DNA of 33,885 nt from Acidobacteriota bacterium (GTDB lineage: Bacteria; Acidobacteriota; Terriglobia; Acidiferrales; UBA7541). This document shows, piece by piece, positions 17,244-25,299 of this stretch; the stretch's first letter is position 1; each line of letters opens with the position of its first letter. A program made the position numbers and the translations under genes. The DNA lies in NCBI GenBank assembly GCA_021788095.1, contig JAJYLB010000040.1:1-33885 (forward strand), given 5' to 3'. The notes beneath the pieces were generated by a model. The model did not search any database and was not told the origin of the DNA. It saw nothing but the letters and a program-made list of their open reading frames with translations.

Positions 17244-17681
17244 ATGGGGTTGCTAGGCCGAGGCGTTTTCGCGATCGTCGCATGGCGGGCCCGGAAAGGG
17301 CTGGCGGAAGACCCTGCGCGAGGGCAGGGAACGGGGGTTCGCGGCGAAACCTACGCCTATTGGTTTCTGCGCCGGCAGGGCTACGTCCTCATCGCGCGGA
17401 ATTACCAGGCGCCGGGCGTCCGCGGCGAAATCGATATGGTGGGTTTCGATGGACAGGTATTGGCGTTTGTCGAGGTGAAGACGCGTACCGGCGAAGCAGC
17501 CGAGCCGGAAGAAGCGATGACACCCCGCAAACGCCACGTACTCGAGCGGATGGCGCAGTCCTTCCTGGCCGAGCGCCATCTGCGCAACACGGTTTGGCGG
17601 TTCGACGTCGTGGCAATTCGCGGCGGGCCGGGCCGGCCGCCCGAAGTGCGCTTGCACAAGGATGCCTTCCGGGCCGTCTAG
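17244..17681 (+). CDS. yraN: YraN/UPF0102 family protein (PD-(D/E)XK nuclease fold)
   Basis: A 145-residue protein with the whole UPF0102 signature: GVRGETYAYWFLRRQGYVLIARNY, then GVRGEIDMVGFDGQVLAFVEVKTRTGE. The Glu of RGE, the Asp of EIDMV and the EVK form the PD-(D/E)XK-like active-site pattern of the nuclease superfamily to which YraN belongs. The cellular role of the family is unsettled. The ATG at 17244 follows AAGAGGGG with suitable spacing. The frame is open upstream through the aminotransferase but only as a shadow. It is probably a stand-alone gene or coupled loosely to the aminotransferase. Confidence 0.92.
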   Translation: MGLLGRGVFAIVAWRARKGLAEDPARGQGTGVRGETYAYWFLRRQGYVLIARNYQAPGVRGEIDMVGFDGQVLAFVEVKTRTGEAAEPEEAMTPRKRHVLERMAQSFLAERHLRNTVWRFDVVAIRGGPGRPPEVRLHKDAFRAV

Positions 17682-17818
17682 GGGATGGAGGAGGGGTGCC
17701 CTTTTCCACAGGTTTCTGACGGAAGTCACTGAAAGACCTTGCCATGAGCGATAAAATTGAGTAGGAGATAGCTCTGGTGTTCCCGCCCCGGGGCGGGGAG
17801 CTGGGAGGGAAGGGGAGA

Positions 17819-18817
17819 TTGCCTGAGCTGAGGAAGGACCCCATCACCCATCGGTGGGTGATCATTTCGACGGATCGCGCCAAGCGTCCCACAGATTTTT
17901 CCAAGTCGCGAGTGGAAATTCGGGGGAACGGAGTCTGTCCCTTCTGCTACGGGAATGAAGCGAAGACTCCACCCGAGATCCTCGCCTACGGGGGCAATGG
18001 CCGCCTGGCCAATTCGCCCGGTTGGAGCGTGCGGGTGGTGCCGAACAAGTTCCCCGCGCTCGGGATCGAAGGGTCGCTCGACCGCCAGGGTATCGGTCTC
18101 TTTGACAAGATGAACGGGATAGGCGCGCACGAGGTGATTGTCGAAACCCCCGATCACCGCAGCACGCTCGCGACGCTGCCCGAACAGCAAGTCGAGCAGG
18201 TGCTTTGGGCGTATCGCGACCGGATGAACGATCTCAAGAACGACAAGCGTTTTCGCTACATTCTCGTCTTCAAGAATCACGGCGAAGCAGCCGGCGCCTC
18301 CCTCGAGCATACCCATTCCCAGCTCATTGCCCTGGCCATCGTGCCCAAACAGGTGCAGGAGGAGCTGGAAAGCGCCAAGCGCTATTTCGAAGAGAAGGAG
18401 CGGTGCATCTTCTGCGACATCATTCGCCAGGAACGCGAAGACGGCGCGCGCGTGGTGGCGGAAAACGAGCATTGCATCGCGCTCGCGCCCTACGCCCCGC
18501 GCTTCCCCTTCGAGACGTCGATTCTCCCCAAGCGCCACGGCTCCGCCTTCGAGGACGAACCCGCCGCCGTCGTCCAAGGCCTGGCGTCCATGCTGCGCGA
18601 TATGTTGCATCGGCTCGACCGAGTGCTTGATCTTCCGCCCTACAACTACGTCCTGCACACCTCCCCGATCGGCGAAGAGCGCAACGAGCACTACCACTGG
18701 CATATCGAGATGATGCCCACCCTCACCAAGGTTGCCGGATTCGAATGGGGCACGGGCTTCTACATCAATCCCACCCCGCCTGAGGAAGCGGCCCGCTTCC
18801 TCCGCGAGATCGAATAG
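17819..18817 (+). CDS. galT: Galactose-1-phosphate uridylyltransferase
   Basis: HIT-superfamily transferase of the Leloir pathway, exchanging UMP between UDP-glucose and galactose-1-phosphate. It has 332 residues from the TTG at 17819. Motifs are ELRKDPITHRWVIIS at the start, the zinc-binding pair CPFC, ERCIFC as a second CxxC, EHTHSQLIAL with the nucleophilic-site His (residues 164 and 166, matching the E. coli numbering), and HYHWHIEMMP near the end. Two starts are possible. TTG 17819 begins at LPELRKDP, where homologues usually begin, behind GGGAGGGA. GTG 17777 adds 14 residues and has AGGAGA eight bases upstream. I favour TTG. No other gal gene is nearby. A six-codon ORF lies at 17744-17764 in front. 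Confidence 0.9.
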   Translation: MPELRKDPITHRWVIISTDRAKRPTDFSKSRVEIRGNGVCPFCYGNEAKTPPEILAYGGNGRLANSPGWSVRVVPNKFPALGIEGSLDRQGIGLFDKMNGIGAHEVIVETPDHRSTLATLPEQQVEQVLWAYRDRMNDLKNDKRFRYILVFKNHGEAAGASLEHTHSQLIALAIVPKQVQEELESAKRYFEEKERCIFCDIIRQEREDGARVVAENEHCIALAPYAPRFPFETSILPKRHGSAFEDEPAAVVQGLASMLRDMLHRLDRVLDLPPYNYVLHTSPIGEERNEHYHWHIEMMPTLTKVAGFEWGTGFYINPTPPEEAARFLREIE

Positions 18818-19017
18818 TTCCCCAAGCACAGCCCTGACGATCACCCCAGGCTTGACTGGCGGATTCGCTTTTTCGCGCGGGACTGCCACGAGGTGGCTGC
18901 GAGCACGCCAATGGATTTATACTGCGGTGGCCCAAGACGCCCCATGGATATCCCCCGCGAAACCAGTCGAGCATGCGAAGTTGCGGGATGGCGGCTGACC
19001 TCGCGGGAGACCGCCCC

Positions 19018-20613
19018 ATGAACTTCGAGCTCGTCGGTCACCTGATCCGTCTGCGCTATAAGCTGCTTTGGGCGCGCACGCGCTCGCGCAACGGCCGAAT
19101 CGCTTTGTTCATCGTTGGCTACCTGATCTTCGTGCTGGTGTTGGTTCTGCTAGGTGCGGGCGGCCTGGGTGCGGCCCTGGTGGCCGTAGAGTCCGGCAAG
19201 GCGCTGCTGGTGGCGCGGATCGTGCTCGCGTCTCTGTTTCTCGAGATGATGCTGGCCACCGTGATCATGGGATTCGGCCTGAACGCCATGTTCTCCGACG
19301 CGGAACTCCGCCGCTATCCGGTGGGAGCCATCGACCGGCGCGTGACGCGCCACCTAGTGGCGCTGATCGATCCCTTTTGGTTCCTGGGATTTGCACTGGA
19401 AGCCGGGCTGGTGTTGGGGCTCTATTTGCTGGGTGCCGGTTTTTTGGGCGTTGGCCTGATTGCCGTCGTGTTGTTGTTCGTCACCAATTATCTGGCAGCC
19501 CGTGTGTTCGGCGTATTGGTGGACCGGATGATGCAGCAGAAGATCGGCTCGCTCCTGTTGATGGCGGCCATTTTTCTCGTGGCGCTGGGCGCCGGGCAGG
19601 TCCCCCTCCTCCTGAAACGCGATCCCGCCGCGGCGGCCCAGGCCGTTCGGTTCCTTCGCTTCACTCCCCCCTTCGGCGCGGCCGCCGCCATTACGCGAAG
19701 CGGCTTCGAGGCGGCTTCCGGCGTCGTCGTTGTCCTCTGCTGGCTTGTGGCGCTCGCCGCTGCCCTGGTAGCGCTCGAGCGCCGGCCGGCGCAACGGCAA
19801 AAGCTCCCCACCACCGCTATATCGTTCGACAGCTTCTACGATCGCGTGGGAGCGCGGTTCGGCGGCGAAGACGGGCCGCTGGTCGCGCACTGGCTCCGCT
19901 TCTACACGCGCAACACCCGCTTCCGGACGCTCGGCCTCCTTTCGCTGCCGATCCTCGGGTTCCTCGCCTATACGATGGGAAGGCCTCACGGGCCGTTTGG
20001 CAAGCTCCACGGGCCGTTTGACTCGCTCTTCGTCGCAGCCCTTGGTGTCTTTCCCTTGGTTGGCTTTCTGGCGCCGGCGCGGTTTACGGTCAACCAGTTC
20101 GGGTACGTGGGTGGCGGCTTCCGCCGCTACTTCCTGCTTCCCACCGATGCCGCCGCGGCGCTGCGCACCGGCAACTACGCCTCGATTCTGACGGGCGCAT
20201 CGATGATCGTTTTGGCGGCGATCGCCTGGACCGTGCTTGCGCCAGGTCCGTGGGACGGGCGCATGCTGTTCATGCTGATGGCCAGCGGGATTGCGGGCTT
20301 GTTCCTTTTCCACGGCTTGGGACTCTGGACCAGCATCCTGGGCCCGCGCCGCGGCAACTACAACCAGGCTCTGGGGAACGATGCGTCCGTTGCGGGCAAC
20401 GTCGTCCTTATCGGTGGCGCCTTCGGGTGCGTGCTCGCGCCGCATTTCCTGGCGCGGTTCGCCCCGGCCTGGGTATCGCCAGACCGCTGGTGGATCGCCG
20501 CAATTCCGGTCGCGCTGACGTTGCTCTTCTACGTTTTCTCGCTGCGCGCGGCCAGCGCGCTTTTCCGCCAGCGGCACGAGCAATTGATGGCAGTGGTCGA
20601 GGGAAGAGGGTGA
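19018..20613 (+). CDS. ABC-2-type transporter permease
   Basis: A 531-residue polytopic membrane protein with about 10-12 hydrophobic segments, starting with [21 protein letters not shown] near residue 25. A long cytoplasmic or loop stretch lies near residues 265-300. The sequence has no ATPase motif. The ATG at 19018 is the likely start, since a basic N-terminus before the first membrane segment follows; an ATG 15 codons upstream has no clear support. The stop lies 2 bases before the ATP-binding subunit, so the two are cotranscribed and probably form one exporter. The cargo is not evident. The 200-base gap after galT shows no clear promoter. Confidence 0.85.
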   Translation: MNFELVGHLIRLRYKLLWARTRSRNGRIALFIVGYLIFVLVLVLLGAGGLGAALVAVESGKALLVARIVLASLFLEMMLATVIMGFGLNAMFSDAELRRYPVGAIDRRVTRHLVALIDPFWFLGFALEAGLVLGLYLLGAGFLGVGLIAVVLLFVTNYLAARVFGVLVDRMMQQKIGSLLLMAAIFLVALGAGQVPLLLKRDPAAAAQAVRFLRFTPPFGAAAAITRSGFEAASGVVVVLCWLVALAAALVALERRPAQRQKLPTTAISFDSFYDRVGARFGGEDGPLVAHWLRFYTRNTRFRTLGLLSLPILGFLAYTMGRPHGPFGKLHGPFDSLFVAALGVFPLVGFLAPARFTVNQFGYVGGGFRRYFLLPTDAAAALRTGNYASILTGASMIVLAAIAWTVLAPGPWDGRMLFMLMASGIAGLFLFHGLGLWTSILGPRRGNYNQALGNDASVAGNVVLIGGAFGCVLAPHFLARFAPAWVSPDRWWIAAIPVALTLLFYVFSLRAASALFRQRHEQLMAVVEGRG

Positions 20614-20615
20614 CG

Positions 20616-21383
20616 ATGGACGCTTTCCGAATTTCGAACCTGGTGAAAAAGTACGGCTCGGTGGTGGCTGTCGACGATCTTTCGCTCGCGGTGCCCAGTG
20701 GCTCCATGTTCGGGTTCCTCGGCCCCAACGGCTCGGGCAAGAGCACCACAATTGGCTGCTTGACGGGCCTGCTCGACCCCACGGCGGGAGCGATCGAGAT
20801 CCTCGGCCAGCCGTTCGACACCAACAGCATCGGACTCAAGCGCCGCATGGGAGTGATGCCCGAAACGCTCGGCCTGTTCGAGCCGCTTTACGCCCACGAG
20901 TTCCTGGCTTTCGTGGGGCGCATGTTCGGGCTGGATGAAGCCACGACGCGGACCCGCGTCTCCGAGCTGCTCCAGGCCCTCGAGCTGACCGATTCCTCGA
21001 AGACCCTCGCCGAATACAGCACGGGCATGCGCAAGCGAGTGGCCTTCGCCGCGGCGGTGATCCATTCGCCCGAAATCCTGTTCCTCGACGAGCCCTTTGA
21101 AAGCATCGACCCCGCGGGCGTGGCGTTGATGAAGCAATGGCTGCGCCGTTTTACCGCGCAGGGTCGCACGGTCTTCATCACCAGCCACGTGCTGGAAACC
21201 GTGGAGCGGCTGTGCGATGCCGTCGCCATCATCACCCGCCCCGGCAAGCTGGTTTGGCAGGGCGACATCTCGGTTTTGGCGCGGGACGGCGCCATCGCGT
21301 TCGACGGCCAGGAATTCCGCGCTCTCGAACCGCTCTTCCTTCACCTCACCGGCCAGCGCTACGCGGATCTGAACTGGTTGTGA
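20616..21383 (+). CDS. ABC transporter ATP-binding protein
   Basis: Cytosolic ATPase of 255 residues. Walker A is GPNGSGKST at residues 36-44, and Walker B is [13 protein letters not shown]. The signature motif reads STGMRKR in place of LSGGQ; this STGM form is seen in several ABC-2 exporter ATPases. A Q-loop-like segment (MPETLGLF) and the switch His in FITSHVLE are present. The ATG at 20616 follows GGGAAGAGGG and comes 2 bases after the permease stop. It works with the preceding permease. It is the last core gene before tRNA-Sec. Confidence 0.92.
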   Translation: MDAFRISNLVKKYGSVVAVDDLSLAVPSGSMFGFLGPNGSGKSTTIGCLTGLLDPTAGAIEILGQPFDTNSIGLKRRMGVMPETLGLFEPLYAHEFLAFVGRMFGLDEATTRTRVSELLQALELTDSSKTLAEYSTGMRKRVAFAAAVIHSPEILFLDEPFESIDPAGVALMKQWLRRFTAQGRTVFITSHVLETVERLCDAVAIITRPGKLVWQGDISVLARDGAIAFDGQEFRALEPLFLHLTGQRYADLNWL

Positions 21384-21479
21384 GGAATCCCGTTACCGCC
21401 AGAGAAGCCTCCTTCCACAGCGTGCGAGCAAAGCCCCCGGGGCGCCCGGTGGCCGCGCCTCCCGCTCCCCCGCCGCACT

Positions 21480-21509
21480 TTGCGCCTCGATTCCGCCGGC
21501 ACCTATAAT
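21480..21509 (+). promoter_or_regulatory. Promoter of the tRNA-Sec gene
   Basis: TTGCGC at 21480-21485 and a perfect TATAAT at 21504-21509 are 18 bases apart. The mature tRNA begins 7 bases after the last base of the -10 box, so transcription would start at or within a base or two of the tRNA 5' end. Confidence 0.7.
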
Positions 21510-21515
21510 CCACCC

Positions 21516-21613
21516 GGAGGCGCATGGGGTCCGGTGATCCTCCCGGCCTTCAAAGCCGGCGGTCCGGCTCTTGCGAGTCGGATGGTGGGTTCGACTCCCA
21601 CACGCTTCCGCCA
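21516..21613 (+). tRNA. selC: tRNA-Sec (anticodon UCA), CCA encoded
   Basis: The 98-base gene has the hallmarks of a selenocysteine tRNA. The anticodon loop is CTTCAAA between CCGGC and GCCGG, giving anticodon TCA. The D arm is long, with a 6-bp stem GGGGTC/GATCCT and loop CGGT. The variable arm is extra-long (CGGTCCGGCTC through CGGATG). The T arm is GTGGG-TTCGACT-CCCAC. The acceptor is long: GGAGGCG pairs with CGCTTCC, with one G-T pair and a C-A at the eighth position. Discriminator G and CCA follow. It reads UGA as selenocysteine with SelB, after serine charging and SelA conversion. selA, selB and any selenoprotein gene are outside the window. The 3' end is where core gene content stops and accessory genes begin. 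Confidence 0.93.
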
Positions 21614-21659
21614 GACCTCGCTGGCACCGTTGCACTTACGGGACAAGCACCCCCGATTC

Positions 21660-21711
21660 GGGCACAGAATGGGAGGGTTTTGTGCCCAAGTTGTGCCCAA
21701 GTTTTTGCCCA
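21660..21711. repeat. GTGCCCAA iterons beside the tRNA 3' end
   Basis: TTGTGCCCAAG occurs twice in tandem (21680-21690, 21691-21701) and is followed by the partial third copy TTTTTGCCCA. An inverted GGGCACA lies at 21660-21666. The cluster begins 47 bases after the CCA of tRNA-Sec, a position expected for recombinase or accessory-factor sites of an integrated element's attachment region. No copy of the tRNA 3' end is seen elsewhere in the window, so the far end of the element is outside. Confidence 0.5.
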
Positions 21712-21735
21712 CTGAGGCGTGATTCGGAAGGTGCA

Positions 21736-22020
21736 ATGAACGCCAAGCGCAAAGGCAATCGAAACTAGCACCGCAGAATTCGCCTGTTGGTAGGGGCCAG
21801 CTACGCCTGCACCCGCGCGGCGGCGAACCTCTGGGCGTGGGACGTGATCGGAATCGGCTCGGCCGACGTGGTGCTGTTGCAGGCGGAGACCCGCGATTGG
21901 ACGGGCGAAACCGAGATGGAAACTCTGCGCCTGTTTCCCTCGCCTCCAAACCGCCGCAAGCTGGTGCACCGCAGGCGCGACTGGCGGCGGCAGCCGGACG
22001 TGAAGGAAATCGGAACGTGA
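21736..22020 (+). pseudogene. PD-(D/E)XK-type nuclease gene with an in-frame amber codon
   Basis: From the ATG at 21736 (GGAAGGTGCA before it) the frame reads MNAKRKGNRN, then TAG at 21766-21768, then HRRIRLLVGASYACTRAAANLW in the same frame. It runs on through VIGIGSADVVLLQAETRDW and FPSPPNRRKLVHRRRDW to a TGA at 22020. Without the TAG it would be one protein of 94 residues. The layout resembles small Holliday-junction-resolvase-like nucleases, in which the second part normally has an aspartate and a Q-x-K motif; here the K position reads E (LQAET). A single change from GAG would create the TAG. The stop together with the altered active site points to a dead gene. A translation restart at TTG 21787 is the alternative. 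Confidence 0.6.
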
Positions 22021-22022
22021 CT

Positions 22023-22115
22023 ATGAGCCGACGACACACCTATCGCTTTGACGACGAGTTGTCTGATGCCCTCCCGGCCGCGTCTGGCCCCCAATTCGCG
22101 CGCGTTACCACATAG
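22023..22115 (+). CDS. Small ORF, possibly a truncated ribbon-helix-helix protein
   Basis: A 30-codon ORF starting 3 bases after the pseudogene stop. It begins MSRRHTYRFDDELSDAL, which resembles the first strand and helix of ribbon-helix-helix antitoxins and partition regulators, but it ends after 30 residues where such proteins need about 45 or more. It may be a remnant. Evidence is limited to this resemblance and the close spacing. Confidence 0.25.
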   Translation: MSRRHTYRFDDELSDALPAASGPQFARVTT

Positions 22116-22162
22116 GGCAAGAGCCACTCCCTTCCGACTTGGGATAGGCATAAAATGCCCGC

Positions 22163-22591
22163 ATGGACTTGCCCCAACTCAACCGAAGGCACAAGGCGGC
22201 CCTCTGGCTCGCACTAGGTCTTTGTGGCCTTGGCTTGCTCACCGGGAGTGGAATTAAAGAGGGAATCGGAGTGCTTCTTCTCGGCGTCGTATTCGCTTGG
22301 GCGCTCGGAAGCAACAGCCGCTTGGTGCACTCGGCCTTCATCGCTGCGGGCCTCACAATAATGGCTTGGGCGGGAGTCGCGTGGCACCGTCACTCTGTCG
22401 AGTTAGCGGCCTATCAACAGGCGAACCCCTACGCGGCCTTTCAACAAGCGAGCCCTTACGTGGGGTTCGATGCCAGACCTGTTCCGTCCTCTCAGTCGGC
22501 CGCCGCAATGGCGAGGGCGCTCACCGGGGCCGCTCTGCTCGGCATTGGGACCGGCCTGCTGATCGGCGTTAAGGGGAGTCGGCGGACGTAG
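22163..22591 (+). CDS. Small integral membrane protein of unknown function
   Basis: A 142-residue protein with about four hydrophobic helices: near residues 12-28, 33-50, 57-74 and 119-137. Between the third and fourth is a loop with an imperfect duplication (YQQANPYAAF and FQQASPYVGF). The ATG at 22163 is the only sensible start; no strong ribosome-binding site precedes it. I do not recognise the family. It lies in the first part of the putative element next to tRNA-Sec, and faces a convergent gene pair on the other strand. Confidence 0.6.
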   Translation: MDLPQLNRRHKAALWLALGLCGLGLLTGSGIKEGIGVLLLGVVFAWALGSNSRLVHSAFIAAGLTIMAWAGVAWHRHSVELAAYQQANPYAAFQQASPYVGFDARPVPSSQSAAAMARALTGAALLGIGTGLLIGVKGSRRT

Positions 22592-22742
22592 CACCATTTC
22601 CCGCTTGGGCAAGGAGAAAAAGCCAAACTTCGTTAGGGCAAGTTCCCAACCGCTCCGGTCGGCCGGTGTTCCCTGCGCGCGCTCGGAGGAGCGACTGCCC
22701 TGCATGCTTTCCCAACGTGAGTACCCTTTATACGTAGTACTT

Positions 22743-23354
22743 TTAAAGGCCGAGTTTTGGGGCCGGCCCTATTCGCCTGACCGTCTGCGCTGTATCGGTT
22801 CCCGCTTCACATTTCCCCTCAGCGGGTTCTTCCACAGTTCCCTTTGGGGCTTGCGCCACCGGAACTGCGTGAGACAAGCGCTCTTCCCGCCTTTGGGCCG
22901 CCTTCCGCTTTCTCGCTTCGGTTGCCCGCCCCAGAAGTTCGGTCCTTTCCTCGGGCGACATCTTGTTCCACCTGGCATGACCCCCTCTGGCGCTCAGCAT
23001 ATGGCGTCCGCGCTTCGCGAGGGTCTCGGGAGTCTCATAGGCTTGCCGGAAGGCGGTGGCCGCCAAACTGGCGTAGACCCCAGGAGTGGATTCGAGGCGG
23101 TCACTGTGCTTTGCCCACAATTCGCTCAACCGGAGACTCGCCCGAACCGCTCGCTCCTTCGTCTCGCCGAAGCTCAACCGCCCCTGAACAAGATCGGGTA
23201 TCTGCCGACGAAGGCAATAAGAGTAGAACTCCGCGACCAACTCAATGGGGATTCGCGCCCCCGACGCGGCGGCCGTCATAACGCGGGCGGCATCGAGCAG
23301 GGCTTCGTGAGATGCCTCTTGCCAGAGGGTCTTTTCCTTCCTTCTCCGTCCCAT
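22743..23354 (-). CDS. Hypothetical basic protein
   Basis: A 203-residue protein on the minus strand. The N-terminal half is helical with several Ala-rich stretches. The middle has SARGGHARWNKMSPEERTELLGRATEARKRK, a motif form (GG-ARW--MSPEER) seen in many short bacterial DNA-associated or hypothetical proteins. The C-terminus is Pro/Glu-rich. The ATG at 23354 gives the basic start MGRRRKEK. It is 43 bases downstream of the secreted-protein gene on the same strand, so the two may be cotranscribed. Function unknown. Confidence 0.6.
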   Translation of the reverse strand: MGRRRKEKTLWQEASHEALLDAARVMTAAASGARIPIELVAEFYSYCLRRQIPDLVQGRLSFGETKERAVRASLRLSELWAKHSDRLESTPGVYASLAATAFRQAYETPETLAKRGRHMLSARGGHARWNKMSPEERTELLGRATEARKRKAAQRREERLSHAVPVAQAPKGTVEEPAEGKCEAGTDTAQTVRRIGPAPKLGL

Positions 23355-23397
23355 GCCGAGAGCCTATCACCCAAGACCAGCGCGAGCCAGCGCCCTT

Positions 23398-24210
23398 TCA
23401 GTGTCGCGCGAAGGAAATGACGCCGCGATCGTGCTTGCCCAGGCAATCGCTCCCGCTGTAGACCCCCGAGCCACTATCGGCGCCGAACGTGACTATTCCC
23501 ATGTACGAGCCAGGGCACGCCTTCACAGTTTGGGTCAGGGTGAATTGCAGTGTGGACCCCGTGAGGTCTCCCGCGATTGTTCCGAATCCGCCGCTGCTGG
23601 CATTGTACGTGCCTGAGACTGCCCCACCGGCCGCGGACTGAAGCGTGACGGCGAGGGTTCCCGAGGAAACGGAGTCCTCAAACGTCGCAGTCCACTCGCC
23701 CGAAACCACAGACACGGCCGGCTGCGGTCTTATCACAGAGGGTTTGGGTCCTGCCGCGGTAGTCGGCAATGTCGGAAGCGATGCTTGACCGTTTGAATTT
23801 GAGGGCTTCGACTCCTCGCCGATGATTCTGTATTTCTTTTCCTTGCCGTGGGGCTCGCTGACGTAGGCCACGCCCTTTTTGACGCGGAACTGAATGACCT
23901 GATTGAGCGACAAAGAGGGATGCCTGTCGCGGTTCCCGAATTCGTAGAATTCATCCGCGGTTTCGATCCGATACGAGCCAGGGGTGAGGGAGTTAGTTAC
24001 GACGGGAGAAGACTTGCCATAGGCAACACTTACTCCATAGACGTCGCGCGTTCCCTGGCTGAGGACCGTTCCGACGGACGTGGTCCGAACAGGAGCCATG
24101 ATGCCGACAACCTTCCCGCGTTCGGGGTAAGTCCTGGGCGGCTTTTGCCGCGCGAGCACCGGCACGGCGACAGAAACAGCGAGGAACACCACACAAGCCG
24201 ACTTCCTCAT
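23398..24210 (-). CDS. Secreted protein with C-terminal beta domain
   Basis: A 270-residue protein with a typical signal peptide, basic MRKS then a hydrophobic core ending in VLARQ near residue 21. The C-terminal 90 residues read as a chain of short beta strands rich in Ser, Thr and Gly (SGEWTATFEDSVSSGTLAVTLQ, then AVSGTYN, then GTIAGDLTGSTLQFTLTQ), a pattern common in uncharacterised acidobacterial exported proteins. Two cysteines (KACPG and SDCLG) may form a disulfide. GGAGGAG lies 6 bases before the ATG at 24210, an excellent ribosome-binding site. It heads a probable two-gene unit on the minus strand. Function unknown. Confidence 0.7.
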   Translation of the reverse strand: MRKSACVVFLAVSVAVPVLARQKPPRTYPERGKVVGIMAPVRTTSVGTVLSQGTRDVYGVSVAYGKSSPVVTNSLTPGSYRIETADEFYEFGNRDRHPSLSLNQVIQFRVKKGVAYVSEPHGKEKKYRIIGEESKPSNSNGQASLPTLPTTAAGPKPSVIRPQPAVSVVSGEWTATFEDSVSSGTLAVTLQSAAGGAVSGTYNASSGGFGTIAGDLTGSTLQFTLTQTVKACPGSYMGIVTFGADSGSGVYSGSDCLGKHDRGVISFARH

Positions 24211-24426
24211 CGCTGGCTCCTCCAGCCGCCGTCGGCCCCACCGAGCTTGGCCATCCGTTCCGCGAGCCCATGACTAGGATAAGCAGCCGACTCGATCCCC
24301 ATGTCACCTCCGGGGCGGCAAAACTGTCTACACCAGACTATCGCCGGAGGCTGTCTGTACCACGGTAATCTCATCGAGCGGTGCCCGCAACGATACTACG
24401 GCAGGCTGCCATTTGGGAATATCCAA

Positions 24427-24675
24427 GTGGGCACACTGCGGGAGAGGTTCGGTAGGCGGTTACGGCAGATTCGGCTCGGGCGCCGCATGAGCCAGGAGAA
24501 GTTCGCCGAGTTGCTCGACGTTTCGGTGGACTTCCTGAGCCTGATCGAACGGGGCAGGAACGCGCCCTCGTTTGAGACGCTCGAAAAGATTGCCAGGCGG
24601 CTGAGGGTGCCCACGTCCGAACTTTTCGCGTTCGACCGCGACAAGAAAGGAACCAGGCGACAGAGGGAGCCGTAG
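24427..24675 (+). CDS. XRE-family HTH transcriptional regulator
   Basis: An 82-residue protein with one helix-turn-helix of the Cro/C1 type: LRERFGRRLRQIRLGRRMSQEKFAELLDVSVDFLSLIERGRNAPSFETLEKIARRLRVPTSELF. The Ser-Gln-Glu-x-x-Ala and the SLIERGR recognition region are canonical. The GTG at 24427 is chosen because it starts just before the domain; the frame is open upstream to 24301 but that part is not domain-like. CTGTCTACACCA and CTGTCTGTACCA, an imperfect direct repeat about 25 bases apart near 24327-24365, could be its operators. In an element of this sort it may control excision or the operon at 25943. Confidence 0.8.
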   Translation: MGTLRERFGRRLRQIRLGRRMSQEKFAELLDVSVDFLSLIERGRNAPSFETLEKIARRLRVPTSELFAFDRDKKGTRRQREP

Positions 24676-24683
24676 GCTGGGCA

Positions 24684-24812
24684 GCGCGCCTCGATCCTCA
24701 CGCGGGAGAGCCGCCGCCTCGACAGCCAAGCCCAGACGGCGCCGGGCTTGACGCCCAGAAGTTCCTCCACCTCCTCGACTCGAACCAATTGCACCGCTAA
24801 TTGTCGTTGCAT
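24684..24812 (-). pseudogene. Excisionase/MerR-like HTH remnant
   Basis: On the minus strand from the ATG at 24812 the frame gives VRVEEVEELLGVKPGAVWAWLSRRRLSRVRI, which fits the winged or MerR-type helix-turn-helix of excisionases (EEVAELLGVS--TVYRWIR-GKLPAVRIG). After about residue 43 the frame runs on into the antisense of the XRE gene and loses any domain character. It looks like a 3'-truncated excisionase gene. No other gene is clear in 24676-24996. Confidence 0.4.
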
Positions 24813-24996
24813 TTCGACCCCCTGAGTATTGGCGTTGCAACTTCGGGCTAACGCTAGCGCGGACCGGCCAGGCAAGGGCCTGCGCGAGAATGCAATTTTC
24901 GGTGAGGTGCCTCGGGGAACGGGGATACCTAGGTTCCGGAAACCAGACGCGAGGCAAGGCTTGATTCTCGCAGACCTCCGTGGCAGCCTCGCACGT

Positions 24997-25299
24997 ATGG
25001 CAGTCGGTCCCGAACAAGTCCCAAGAACGGCCGAGTCCACCCGGCCCGGGGAGCGCGCCAATTCTCGCTGGAAAGGGGATGAGGCGGACGCCACTGCTTC
25101 TCAGCAATGGCGAGACACCGTCGCGAGTGTACACCCGCAGTTCGACCACGCCCCAAGGCCAGAGGAAGAACTAGCCAAGCGAGTCAGGCGAGCGGCGAGG
25201 AGAGATCAACTCTTTCAGACACTGGGCGAGGTCCTGGGTCTTGCGGGGATCCTCGGGCTGCTTTACATAGTTTTCCACTTCATCCTCAAGTACTGGTAG
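24997..25299 (+). CDS. Small protein with a C-terminal membrane anchor
   Basis: About 100 residues from the ATG at 24997. The last 45 residues read RPEEELAKRVRRAARRDQLFQTLGEV followed by a hydrophobic helix GLAGILGLLYIVFHFIL and a short KYW tail, a tail-anchored layout with a charged amphipathic region before the membrane. The N-terminal half is low in identifiable structure and the start is uncertain; the frame is open back to 24829. Minus-strand ORFs overlap the region but lack comparable order. Confidence 0.45.
   Translation: MAVGPEQVPRTAESTRPGERANSRWKGDEADATASQQWRDTVASVHPQFDHAPRPEEELAKRVRRAARRDQLFQTLGEVLGLAGILGLLYIVFHFILKYW

Noticed and set aside
17744..17764. Six-codon ORF ahead of galT as a possible leader peptide
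   Set aside because: No regulatory codons or competing hairpins; too short to support.
19354..20751. 465-codon open frame on the minus strand
   Set aside because: Antisense to the ABC permease and the start of its ATPase; highly charged and low in hydrophobic residues, typical of a shadow.
21766..21768. Reading the in-frame stop as selenocysteine because tRNA-Sec is adjacent
   Set aside because: The codon is TAG, not TGA, and no SECIS-like hairpin follows.
24460..25149. 229-codon minus-strand open frame
   Set aside because: No motif, covers the antisense of both the XRE gene and the membrane-anchored protein; only the short HTH part in another frame looks real.
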